A stretch of 64,000 nt of DNA. It comes from Apostichopus japonicus. Taxonomy: Eukaryota > Echinodermata > Holothuroidea > Aspidochirotida > Stichopodidae. Of this stretch, positions 1-12,108 are shown in pieces. The stretch lies in the NCBI RefSeq assembly GCF_037975245.1, contig NC_092571.1, positions 3,365,001-3,429,000 on the forward strand, written 5' to 3'. Position numbers and translations under genes: made by a program. The stretch's first letter is position 1; each line of letters opens with the position of its first letter. The notes beneath the pieces are model-generated. The model was not told the origin of the DNA. It saw only the letters and a program-made list of their open reading frames with translations, and searched no databases.

Positions 1-2929
1 TACAATAACCTGTAAGACGTTAGTAATATTTCGAATCCAAATGCTTGAGGCTTTTTCCTGAATGCGCAGTGTGTCACTGACGTAAGCGCAATGAATAACT
101 CATCTGATTGACGCTGAAATTCAACGAGCGTCGGAGCCCTGGTATTTAGTAAGATAACATGTTTGCAGTACATACATCAACCACATAATTGAAGGGAATG
201 ATAATAAACATCATTCTACGATGTTTGTATACCAACGCATATACTCTGCATAGCCTTTGCAAATGATTTTCTTGACTTGGACGATAACGGTTGAGCGGCA
301 GAGAGAAAGATTGCTTGGTGGTACCAAAGTGGCCGAAAGAGCTGCACTGTTCACCTTGTGTCAATATAAAAACATTGGAAACATAGGGTTCTCTCATAGC
401 CATGAATGACTTTGAAATTTTTAAAGTGTGGGTTACATTTTATTGCATTAAGGTCATCTTGGTAAATCTAGCAATTGGGGTCATTACATAGCTCCTTCTA
501 AATAATTTAACCCCTGACCACTTTCCTTTAAACGTTTGTTAATCCAAACTGATATAACTAGTAGATTATAACTTGAATGTTTCCGATAGCTAGTAAACAA
601 ACATATCAGTGTGGTCGGCTGTAAAATATTCTAACACTTGTAGCTTTAGTTTCAGAAACGACGAGAGGGAATCAGGGGCCAGGGGTCAAATTTGATGGCC
701 TCAGAAATTATGTAGGCATAAGGAAATACTCTATATTTAAAGAGTGTAAAAGACGGATCCGGTGTCATAAGGATATTGTAAAGCTTTTCAATGACTACTT
801 CCCTTTTGCCAAAAAGTCCTCCAAACGTTGAGCAAAAGTTGATATCATGATACACCATTAACACAAAATGATCTACTATGGCGAAGTCGGCTTTTGACGT
901 GTGCCTCACACACTTCTTTAACACAAAAAGTCTCGTGGAACTGCTTTGTCGTATTTCAAAGGATTCGGGTTAACATTTGTGTGTGCGTGTTTGTGCGCGC
1001 GTTCACAAGTACTGTGTACGTCTATGAGAGAAAACGCATGTTACAAGATGTGACGTACAAGTTCATGTAAAAACAATTCTGTTTCAATAAGTAGTAGCTT
1101 ATGTAGGTATATGAATAACTTAACCATCACATCGAAGTATTCGTATAATAGTTCAGAAGTGAACATCTTCCGTAACTTTTATTCAATGCTCGTCTGACGG
1201 CAATAATTTAACCACCGAACTATACTTTCATTCAAAAGTCATGTACAAAGCGTCAAGTACGCTTAAGCAGATCTCTTGCCAGAACAATATTCACTGGAAA
1301 CACCACCTCTAACAAGTGACGGCCAAGTATATATCGTCATAACATCTTTAAAATATGAAGTTTAGGCAGTGCCACATACAAATAAGCAGGAACATACACA
1401 ACTCTTTGACTTCTAGTTACTATACAGTTTATATGTCTACCTCCAAAATTCTGCTGATTTACGAGGGTTTTCGCCCTTTCAACCCCACCAGGAGGGCTCT
1501 GGACTCCATGCCGTTATAGATGCCCGCTCCAAGCTTACGAATATGGCACCAGCTTGCATAAGCCTCACTTTAACTCCTCCAAATGGTGCTTCTCATTCAT
1601 TTCTCTGTATACCCGCTCACCAGAGAGACCACACGTGCGCTCACGCACCACTTGAGAAAGTCTGGCGAAACTACCTAAGGTAAACGCATCTGTCCATCGA
1701 ACAAATTTAATATCAAAATGTCCATAAATGGTGCTACCATCTTAAACTTTGCAAAACTTTCTCTCAACGGATTTTCTTTCTCCAATTAGAACTAAGTCAC
1801 ATACACTAATAGTCTACGTTTACACTTCCTTCCTTGTGTGTTCCATTGGAGTTTTCGGAAATAGATGGCGCTATACTAAAGTAAATCTCAACTTGATAGA
1901 ACCACATACATTGTTGTACAAAGACTATGAGAGAATCCTAAGTTCGTGCGTTATGCAAATAACAAATAAATCTGTATTGACTTGGAAGTCTCTCAAATGT
2001 CTGACCAGATATTCTGACAGGAAAGATGTATAAAGGAATTCCTGAAAGCAAAACTAGATGTGACAAGTTCGCCGTCATTCATGCGACAGCCATCTACCTT
2101 CCATATGGAATAGTTTCATGGAAAATCTGACTCATATTTACCTACTTCGGAGTAATACGAGAAGTAATGAAGATGAACGGGTTGAAAGTACCATAGGATG
2201 CAACGATTGAGTAAACGAAACTCCTTGAGCCCACTCAACGTACTTAACACAAGTGACCTTTTGAACGAAAGAGATTGGTATTGTTAAAAAAATCCTAGTT
2301 AAGATAAATGAGTTGGTGTTAAATTATAAAACTCATTACGTAAACAAGTAGGGGTACCAGCTCTATTGACAACTAACAAGATGGCTACCTACTATTGAAA
2401 TATAATGTGCTATTACACCAATCGGCGCTGCTATCGTCAAAGGGACGTCATTCACTAAATTGGACGAACAGTGCAAGAGCGCAAGTTATTTTGTCTTCTC
2501 TCTTTCCTCCCTTGGCTTTAGGATCGCTTGAATATATGTGGGATCTTTATTTGACCTTTTCAAGGACTAATGAGGAGGATTGGGTATCGATCCTCCGTAA
2601 CTTCGGTCGAATAAATTAACAGTTTGGAATGATTGAGTTGATGCTTCGATGCATAGTTTATCCAGTTAAAGGTATAACTTCTTTTGACGGTTATACAAAC
2701 CTCTGATTTTCTACAAAGGACCAGTACTCTATTCAACAACTTATTACAATGCAACTCGACTTCGACAATTTGAGCCTGTTTTCAGTATTCATCGAGCCTG
2801 TTTTCAGTATTATTTGGAACTGTTTTGTATATTAGTGAGAGATGCTGGATTTTGGATTATTTCAAGCTCGGAGATATTGATATTTTAAATAACCAAATGC
2901 AGTGTATAGATGGTTAATGTTTAATAAAG
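1..2929. other. 5' flank of receptor gene, no gene recognised
   Basis: AT-rich non-coding sequence. The open frames here are short, have no recognisable motif and look like chance frames. Just before the receptor start there is an 18-base direct repeat (2772-2789 and 2794-2811). No convincing TATA box or initiator could be singled out, and the transcription start is unknown. Confidence 0.5.
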
Positions 2930-3104
2930 ATGGAGAGCGCTAACGATACCATAGAAACTCTGAATACTGTGGAGTTTGAAGTTCCATACCTTACGTTTGT
3001 CTGTATTCTAGGGATTATTGGAAACGCCATTGTTTTACTGGTTTACACCAGGCAACCATTTCGTAAATCGAATGCGACTCTCTACATTCTCAATCTGGCT
3101 GTTG
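2930..3104 (+). CDS. Class A GPCR, exon 1 (N-terminus, TM1, start of TM2)
   Basis: First coding exon of a seven-transmembrane receptor at the plasma membrane. It encodes residues 1-58 plus the first base of codon 59. The ATG at 2930 is the first in frame and precedes an N-glycosylation sequon (Asn5-Asp-Thr). TM1 spans about residues 19-40 and carries the Gly-Asn pair (Asn32, the TM1 landmark). A short basic loop follows, then the start of TM2 ending LNLAVG. The exon ends at a clear donor (GTTG|GTATGT). The split codon G|GT joins exactly to exon 2 to give LAVGD, the classic TM2 motif whose Asp60 belongs to the sodium pocket. This perfect join is why I place the donor here and not at the in-frame stop 30 bases further on. 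The ligand is unknown; the overall look suggests a peptide receptor. Confidence 0.92.
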
Positions 3105-3206
3105 GTATGTATGGTTCAGTGTTTCTCGCTTAGGTCAATTATATTTCACTCATTATAATTGAACTACAAGTAAAACAAGTCTTATAGTGATCGGGGATGT
3201 TTATGT

Positions 3207-3236
3207 GTGGGGAGGCGGGGGGGGGGAGGGGGGAGG
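3207..3236 (+). repeat. G-rich tract just inside intron 1
   Basis: A dense purine run with G4, G10 and G6 blocks separated by single A or C bases, on the sense strand of the receptor gene and about 100 nt after the exon 1 donor. It could fold as a G-quadruplex. The effect on splicing or transcription is unknown. Confidence 0.6.
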
Positions 3237-4410
3237 TTAAATCTCTTTCCTAACTTTTGTTTCCTAACTGTCAGCCTACTCAAGGAGTACTGGCCACAAC
3301 TTCCTTCAATTAACGGGCCACGGACAGTGATGTTATATGTTAATGTGATTTGCAGCCAGCATAAGCAGGCCCCTCGCAAATTTAATTGTGTATCGAATCC
3401 TCGGTCAAACCCTATACTTGACCATTTTATGGCATATTTTGTATACATTTATGTAGGTAACAATATATTACTTGAAAGCAATTCGAAATTAGTTACGATC
3501 ACTGTTTAGAACTACCCATAAATACCGTGAACAAGAAGACCAGTAAACAGATTGGTTGGAAATGGGATAACCGAAAACATTTTTTTCTAAATTCCAGCTG
3601 TCCATCCATATTAATACATGTAATTACTTCCAGAGATTAAATCATAATATATATTAGTTTTCACCAGCAGATTGAGTTTTTCACTTACGATACTGGTACT
3701 GAAGAGACATTCATAACAACAACAAAATTCCCTCATTCTTTCCCTCTTTGTTAAGCTCTATTTTCGTTTGTTCTGTTTCCTAATAAAAACACCGAATTAT
3801 TGACAAAAGAGGAACAGAAATGGTCAAGTCATTTAAGCTGTACATCGTAACCGGACTGTTTTAATTAAAAACGTATAGGAATTCAGGATTGGAAGTATAT
3901 TAATAACGAGACAGAAAGCTAACAATAACACGAACTGCAGTAAGCATAATAAGGGCACATCTACACCAATATAAAATTGCAATAAAAAATATAAAGAACT
4001 ATAAACATACCAATAACACAAGGGAAATAACGTTGGTGCAAGGTTACGAAGTGAACTAGAAAACGTGACCACACTGTACATGGGTTGCTTCTCCAGGAAT
4101 TGTGCAATTAATTTCACATATTGAGACAGCAGACAAGATATTTAACATTTCTTCATAACAAAAGTATTACTGAATTGTTTAAAACGAACTGAAATGGCTG
4201 TAGTTAGAACTTTCTAATCTTGTAACTTTGGGGTACGTAATGACTGATATTGAAAATACAAATAATTTGAAAGGTGATTAGTATATGAAATCATAGAATG
4301 GTTTGTTATAGAAAACCATTGGCGCTTGACTTCACCATAAACTAACATGTCAGATTAGGATTAGTTAATCGGACAAAGCGACACGTTGCTGCACGTTGTT
4401 ACTGGTACAA

Positions 4411-4434
4411 TGGAGCTATTAATTAATAGCTCCA
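4411..4434. repeat. Perfect 24-bp palindrome with 9-bp flanking repeats
   Basis: TGGAGCTATTAA followed by its exact reverse complement, with no spacer. The 9-mer TACTGGTAC lies immediately outside on both sides as a direct repeat (4400-4408 and 4435-4443). This geometry resembles a small fold-back insertion with a target duplication. It is too short to carry coding information. Confidence 0.7.
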
Positions 4435-7344
4435 TACTGGTACTGAACATGGCGTGGGTATGACTAGTTTAGATGCATACCGTATGCATGCGCGCACCGT
4501 ACCCTGTATCTGCTGGTAAACAATGAAGCCTGAAACAGCATATACTACATTATATTTATAATACGGAAGCTTTCTTTCCATGTTATGTTATTTCAATTTT
4601 TTCGAATAAAAGGACTATCAATATTTGCATACTGTTTTTCTCGAAATATAGAGGAAACTAAAAAAGGAAATACGTTGCAAAAAATACAAGTACCAATGGC
4701 ACGCAAAATTACAATTTGTATGTAAATCAGCCTCATGACTCATCCTAGCACGTGGAAAAACCACAAGGATCATACCCGAACCGCGCCAAATAACACATGA
4801 CGAATCAGATTTGAGAAATTAAAATGTAGATCTGCTGTAGCATCGACTTCAACGTTAATAGAATTGACTTAACAAAATAATTCCATCACTTCATTTCTGT
4901 GAAAAAGTGAACAGACACTTTTTTGTTGTTGGGGCTATTGAATTTATTTCCGTGAAAAGCGAACAATGAATTCTGATTAATTTCATCTTACTTTCTATTG
5001 ATAATCATACATATTAATAAGGGATTCTTTCCTTTCGATGTAATAAAGTCAATATGTTGTCTATGAAGCCAAAGCCATTGTTGCCTCACCATAAATCATA
5101 GCCATAAGCCAAGTCCATCTTCGTGTACTGTCGGGGCATTGTGTGTACGTGTGACAATGGTGCCTGTTACACGGTCGACTGACGTGTTGGCGGGGTAGTT
5201 ATACCAATTCAAACCTCATTTGAAAACATCGTTTGCAATACTGACAGTGCGTTTACAGCCAAATTCCAGCCAAAACTGACGACCAAGTTTCTTTCTGGTG
5301 CCCATGATTAACTGACACAATAAGCTCAACTACACAATGCAATCCCAATACTACACATGTTTCTCATGGTCAGTATATATCGACTTTAAGTAGTGAGTGA
5401 ATCTCAAATAAAATAATATAATATGTAGAAAAAAAGTAGAACAGAGTAAGACATTCTTTGAAATATCCTTGCATATCTGTTTATCGTGTTGCGTTGATGA
5501 GATGTGTTAAAGCGTGTTTCTTTTCTTCTTCTTGTATATTTATTTGAAATATTACAAGTAAACTGGTTACATGACGATCCACATGGTCTTTTATTTGACC
5601 TGATCTGATCAGATTTCATTATTCTTAGTTTTATTTCTTCCCCCGCCTTATGCAATTCGGGTTCGTAAGCAATCTATGATCTGACTTGATGAAACATGAC
5701 CATGACATAATAATATGCATTTCTAAAATAAACTGTGTAGTTATCGAATACATTTTTGTGGTTATGTACACACTCCCAATACTTCTGTCAAAACTTGTGT
5801 CAGACATTTACATCACTGCTAATTAACAATCATATAAATTAGTGTAGAATTAATAAATACTCGAAAGTTTACTTCTTCACAAATAAAGTGACTCTGCAAA
5901 CTAGAGGTACGATAAAATAGAGAATAAATTAACATAGGTTAATTGTGTATGATGTATACACCACTGTGTTGTATCGTTTACATTGGTAATGTCTCACTCT
6001 TACAAGTCGAATAGCCTTTTTACAGCTATACACAAGCTTATGCCATTGATCACAATATGGAAAGATATACGTTTCAATCCTTCGAAGTGGATCTGTTCTT
6101 CCACTTAGTCACACCGTGTTGCTTATGATTAATTAATTTTTGATATAGCTTAATTAAATACCCCACAATAAGGTAGGACATTAGCTTGCCTAGTCGTTGT
6201 ATTGCATATTTTGAAGCAAATTCTGAAATTTTAAATTTTAAAAATGTATAAGTGGGTAGTGGCAGGAAAGTTCAAAGTAAATTCACTAATTATTAATAAG
6301 CTCAATTGGCAACATTCCATGAGATATCTAAGTTGGCTCAATTGAAATCCTATTTTGAGTACTACACTATACATTTGATTACAAAAAAATGCTTGTCGAA
6401 GGCGCAAAACTGCTTAAACCAATAAGAGTTAATATTCCAAGAGAGGTTGGAAACATTTCATTTAACATCGAGAATTGTGGTAGCCATCTCTCATTCGTCA
6501 TTTGATTTTCTTCTAGGTCAATACAAATCTATTTGGTACTTCCAGTTGGTTGGACATGTATTAAGTAGAGCATGCCAATGTAAGATTATTCTACAATCTT
6601 AATTTACATAATTCATTCCCAACACGTGCATGGACTAGTTTGCGAAGGCAGACAGTGCACCTGGTAGCATTGCCCATACATTCAAATACTACCGTAATTT
6701 CCACAATTGACATTGGTAAGAAGAACGTCATTACTTACACCGACGGCTGTTTATAATGTACAGACGCCGGTCTGACCATCTGACCATGAAGGCATGTCAA
6801 ACAGGTTGTCAAAATAGCTCAGACCCTATAATTGAAGCTCAAAGGAAACATTAAATCAGTCAAAAACAAGTCGGATTTGTAATTAAATTTAGGGTCGAAG
6901 TATAGTCAATTGCATGTTCCGTGGCGTGGTTAAGAAACCAATTGGCCGTTAGAGAATACGTAGACAACATTTTGATATATACTTAGAAGAGAACCAACTT
7001 TGCTAAAATCTAAAAGATGAGGAAATATTTTTTAGCATTTGCAAATATGATGAAGATAATGAAAGATTAGATAACAACAATTACAAAATAAAAACTTTTC
7101 TTTTGGCGGAATAAATGGGGAGGTAGCCATTCGAGATAGAGCTAGGTCGTTTGATCATCTTATTTAATTAATTGTTGACGATAGGATAAGAATAAAAGTA
7201 GTCATCTTGATCGTTTTCCAAGCGTCCAAACTAAACAGATCACAAACCGAGAGCTGCCGTTAAAATCAATGGTTGGTTTTCAAAGTTTAATGATGGTAAT
7301 TGTTGGTACTTTCTGACCTAGACATGTAACATTTGCACTTAATT

Positions 7345-8200
7345 GGATAGATAGATAGATATTTATTTCGTCCATAAGATATGGAAATTTGTCGCCCTGC
7401 AGCAAAACACATAAAAATTAAAGTTATAAAGTTACATTCAGAATACAGTAAAATATTAGTATAAACAAAACACAGAGAAGTTGAATGAAAAGGTAAGAAT
7501 ATCAACAACAACAATATCCATACATGTGAGAAAAATATACACATATATACATATATAAACAAGATTATAAAACAAAAGAAACCTATCTAACAGCCCTCAG
7601 GTTGAAAAAAGAAACAGAATTGGGTACAAAAGAAAACCTGAATCTGTTATGCTTAGACCGTGGCATGCGAAGTCTGCTGCCTGAACGGCAGAATACATAG
7701 TTTTCGAAAAGAGGATGTGTATGGTCTTTTCGATATTCCATGGGTTTTCTGGTGCACCATATCAATGTAGAGTTCATAAATAGTTTTTAAACCAATATCC
7801 CTCCCAATAGTACGGCTGGCAGCTCTTACAACCTTCTCTAATTTAATCGAAGAATCCTTTGTAAGCAGCCCGTAAAAACATATAATACTAAAAGTCAGCA
7901 CGCTTTGTATCACTGACTGGTAAAAAAAGTAAAAGAATAGTGTTGTCGACATTAAAATATTTCAGTTTACGTAAAAAGTACAATCGTTGGCAAGCTTTTG
8001 ATCTAATTGCATCAACCTGGTCTTTGAAGTTAAGTTTACAGTCAATGATAGTACCTAGATATTTATAGTGGTGCACCTTTTCGACAATCTCATCATTAAC
8101 CCTGATTTGAGCATGATCATGTGGCTGTTTTCTGAAGTCAAATACTATCTCCTTAGTTTTTTTGCCATTCAATTTTAGGTAGTTTAGGTTACTAATCAAT
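7345..8200 (-). mobile_element. 5'-truncated non-LTR retrotransposon (LINE) reverse-transcriptase tail, pseudogene
   Basis: Three overlapping minus-strand frames together spell the C-terminal end of a LINE reverse transcriptase: 7888-8199, then 7653-7952, then 7583-7777. Visible landmarks are an LKLNGKKTKEIVFDFRK stretch, the YKYLGTIID motif, a YFLRKLKYF segment, and a terminal PRSKHNRFRFSFVP block just before the stop at 7583. Two frame changes show the copy is dead. The 3' end carries AATAAATA followed by a short TATC repeat (GATA on the + strand, 7345-7363), a common type of LINE tail. The 5' part of the element is missing. The clade is not assigned. Confidence 0.8.
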
Positions 8201-8460
8201 ATAACATATCTACCTATTGATACAATAGCTTAATTGGGGACACATTGACCGTTAAATCCGTCACGTTGTGTCCCAGAAATTAGAGTTATTTCTACAACGC
8301 TAGAGCGACCACGTATGTGGTAGAAGGCTTATGGGTTACAACTTTCACGTCGGGTGGCTTCCAATTCAACATATTAACTCATATTGTGGAATCTTTTCAA
8401 TTAAGAAAGTCATGTCAGATGGGAAAACCGTAGATTTCTCTTGGATGGTAACCAACTTAC

Positions 8461-8550
8461 TATGACCCGCCGGAGATCGACCCCCCCCCCTCCCATCCTC
8501 CGATTGCTGATTGCTTCAAATGCCACCGCCTTTATCCGTTCGGCCACAGC
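8461..8550 (-). mobile_element. tRNA-derived SINE head (type II tRNA-like)
   Basis: On the minus strand this begins GCTGTGGCCGAACGG, which matches a Pol III A box (TGGCCGAACGG) in the style of Ser/Leu tRNAs. It ends with a degraded B box, GGTCGATCTCC, just after a G10 run (C10 at 8481-8490 on +). The acceptor ends do not pair (GCTGTGG against GGGTCAT), so this is not a working tRNA. The element's 3' body and tail were not delimited. Confidence 0.55.
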
Positions 8551-11500
8551 ACCGGTGCACTTATACACCTATTTTTATTTTTGTATGATATACCTTTATA
8601 TTAATATCCATCAAATATGCATATAATAACCGTTGTTGAAAGTAATTTCAATATGGACCTTCAAACGTATTTAAGTTATTACTTCTACAGGGTTGCGAAC
8701 AATAATTTTGACCTTGCCGACGCCGTGCCTCGGGGTTTAGCGTGCCTAAGCCATTAAGAAAGGTGTAAACTCATGCTGGGTTAGTCATATTGTACCAGAT
8801 GCAATTATGTCTAACCATTCGAAACATTCAGCGCGTGTGATTATTAATATTAAAGCTATAGCAGCACTACCCTCCGTAAGAGTTATCATGTAACAATTGG
8901 TTATGAACTGAAGCTCAAATGACAATGCAGATATTTAAGTAACATCTGAAACTCCTTATTGGCAATTTATATTGACTATAGTGTATATGTACTAAATTTA
9001 ACGGCTAGTGGAAAACAATTCATATTCGAATCAATTGTAAATGGTACTTTAGTTGGAAAATACCTTAACAACAACATCATCAATATAAATTATAGTCTTG
9101 GACTTGGAATTGAATTAGACTGTTTATAGTATCATATACACTGTTATGGTTTGTATGATAATGCGTGGTCACCTGTTGCCCTTATGAGGGGAACGATTTA
9201 CAATAAAATCACGGCGACCGCCCATATCAGCATGTTCATTATACAAAAATAATAAACCTACATATACACGTTTCGTCCATTTGTTTTAGCCCAATTTCAC
9301 TGAGAACACGTCTGAAAACACATGTTTATACCTTGCAATGGAATTAAATGACACAATTTCGTAAGATACATCGGTAACAGTGAAAAAAAATCTTAAAAAA
9401 ATATGAACCTAACACAGGCTAACACATAGGCCTAACGATTGTAAACAAAACTAAAGATTTGATTGGCGCATGATCTGTTGGGCGGGGCTTGCAAATTTGG
9501 ATTGAAGTTTATTAAATCTACGGATTCGTTAAAAAATCTGGCGAATCTTATTCAGCTCAAAATGTTCAACGACAGATAACTCACTAAAAATAATGAATAT
9601 TAATATGAAAATTGCATAAAACGGTGTTATTTTCACTGAGCATTTAGGGCAGTAAGCTGGAAAGGTCGAAGTTAAAATTTGGCAAACACACATTGAGACT
9701 TTAAACTAACAAAAATATTAAATACATCGGATGCGTAACCGGTAACCTTGTCTGTTTTCGTCATAGCCAGTTAGATTACCCGGTCAACGACATTTTGTTA
9801 TCTCTCAAATCAGGATTACCTTTCACAAACATCGCAGAGCGAACGCTAAAAATAACCGAGCCGTGATTTCCATAAATTTGTATAACCCTTACTTATTCTT
9901 TAAATTTCGATGCATATAGAAATTTTAACTACCTCGCAGAGCAATCGTAATCACTTGGTGATCAATATCGTTACCATCGTAGCGATCTACATTTGGAAAA
10001 AGCAACTTCAATGGCTACATGATGTTTAGTTTGTATTCTGATATACAAGTAAACAAAATGTCGCAATCAGATAAGCGTTCTTTGCATAAGTTGTATGCTA
10101 TGTAAAAGAAGAAAAAGACATAAGTACTCTTCTTAAAACTGCTATACTTAAAGAAAGATTTAACTATCAACTTATCAATAAGCCGTAATTGAGGCTGACG
10201 CCCCCCCCCCCCCTTGCAATCAATCCAACCATTAAAGCTATTAACAATATATAGACGAAACAATTTCTTTCAATTATTGTCACAGAGTTCTTCAAATTTC
10301 GTCAAGCTTGATTGTACGTATCAATATTCACCTATTTACACGTGATTCTCGCATCACTGCATCATATAGACAACACCCTCTGTTGATATTATCTTCTGAA
10401 TCAACAATACATCAAACTTGATAGGGTGGATGCTAGAATCATCCACCAACACATCTAATTCAAACTTGTCTGAAGATTAATGTCCTTCCTCTGTTGTGAT
10501 GTAAAGTTCTTTATTGAAGTAGGTATCGAAAACAACAACATTAGCCAAGGCTTAAATACTTCGTTTCAAAGCAATATAACCATCTAATGAAGATGAATTT
10601 CGATCCTTAGAACTCACTGATCATGAGGTTTCTTATTACTATTCAAGTTTTCCTTGGAAACGTTGATTGTTCTAAGTGTTGTATTTTATTGGATGCTGTA
10701 AGTGCTGACCTCGCGGATTGCAGTTATATCGTAATTACTCGGTGTATTGACTCTTCTTGAGAAGATCGAAGCCTACATGTAACTTTCTGAATTAAAGGTT
10801 TTCTTCCTAGTCCAACAGTTTGCTGGATGAGTAACAGAGGCTTCCATCTCTTTCTCCATAAACATAGAAATGAAAATATGGAAAGCTAAAATGATGAAGG
10901 GGTTATAAAATTTGAGTTGATCAATATTGTACAAGGTTGAAAGCTGACTTGTGAAATTGTGAAATAAGTTTTGGAGGTAACTAAAATCAATTTCAACCTT
11001 CACTGAAGCAAAAGGCTATTGCAGCAATGAAAATAACAAGTTTAAACAACGACAGTTATAAATCTGGGGGTGGGGCTTAAATATCGAGGTAGTATGAATT
11101 TGATTTGAAATGACGAAGAATCAATGAACCCAACAGTTCCCGAGTTTGATAACACACTACAAATGTCTGTATGTGTACTTTTTCATCAATAGCGTTATTC
11201 AATAGGACCAAAACAAATCAGCAGAAGAACACATCTTAAATGTCAAAACGACAGAAATTACAAGTTCAAAAAGCTTAGATGGTACATTTCGTTAACGACA
11301 AGAGATACTATCAGGTCTTTCATCAAATGGGAAGAGGCATGTCCGTATCATAACCTGCCTCCCACACCTACCTCCATTGAACATTGCGAATAAGTGAGAA
11401 AGTATCAATGAAGTTGTTTATGTTATTCAATTATTGTTTTCATATAACATATCTTTGAATGCAGCTAGAAATTAGTGCTGCCCCTTCGTCGTAAGAAATA

Positions 11501-11815
11501 AAACAATACTGATGTGGGTTACGTCCGATTAATGTTGGTACTCATGGAGATGGTGAATCCAATTTCGCAAATACATGGTCTTCTTTATAAACCGTGTGTG
11601 CGAATCTGACGGCTTTAAAAGTAACACTGTATGTGCGATCTCGTTTTAGGCCTGCAGGGGAGGTGCTCAGAAGGCGGAATTCAATTCAGAACAACCAAAT
11701 ACAACAAAAGAAACTATGGTATACCGAATAGTACGTAACGAGGAAAGTTTCATATCCATACTAGCATACGTTTAGGCGCTCATAACAATTTGTCCTCTCC
11801 TTATCTTCCATGCAG

Positions 11816-12108
11816 GTGATTTCATGACAATTACTGTTGTGCTGTTCCACATTACAGAGTTTTTTCCAGTAACGTGGCCGATCCTATGGGCACATGATTG
11901 GCAATGTGCCGTACATCGATATTTCAGATTCGTCGTTTTCATTAACACGGTAGTGACGATGATGGCCATAGGCGTTGATCGATACTATGCTGTACGTAAA
12001 CCGATGGTCTTCAAACTCAAATTCAGTCTCAAGAGAACAAAGCTTCTCATTGTTACCCTTTGGTGTCTTGCACTCGTGGCTGCCTTACCGACCGCCCTTA
12101 TGTTTCAG
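11816..12108 (+). CDS. Class A GPCR, exon 2 (TM2-TM4, DRY motif)
   Basis: Middle exon, residues 59-156. The acceptor is TTCCATGCAG|GTGATTTC and the donor is TTTCAG|GTAAAA (phase 0). It carries the rest of TM2 and extracellular loop 1 with a Trp. Cys89 at the head of TM3 is the usual disulphide partner. TM3 ends in Asp113-Arg114-Tyr115, the G-protein-coupling DRY motif, followed by Tyr-Ala-Val. A basic intracellular loop 2 follows, then TM4 with the conserved Trp141 and a Pro150 near its end. All these landmarks fall in the expected order and spacing. The exon boundaries are set by frame continuity on both sides. Confidence 0.93.

Larger units (their letters stand above)
3105..11815 (+). other. 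Receptor gene intron 1 (8.7 kb)
   Basis: Intron between a GTATGT donor and a TGCAG acceptor. It contains a G-rich tract just after the donor (3207-3236), a perfect 24-bp palindrome (4411-4434), a broken LINE fragment (about 7345-8200, - strand), a tRNA-like SINE head (8461-8550, - strand) and a C13 run (10201-10213). The rest is unremarkable AT-rich sequence. I see no additional exon in it. Confidence 0.8.

Noticed and set aside
3833-4117. 94-codon minus-strand hydrophobic frame, membrane-protein-like
   Set aside because: Hydrophobicity follows from T-rich codons in AT-rich intron; antisense to the receptor intron with no support.
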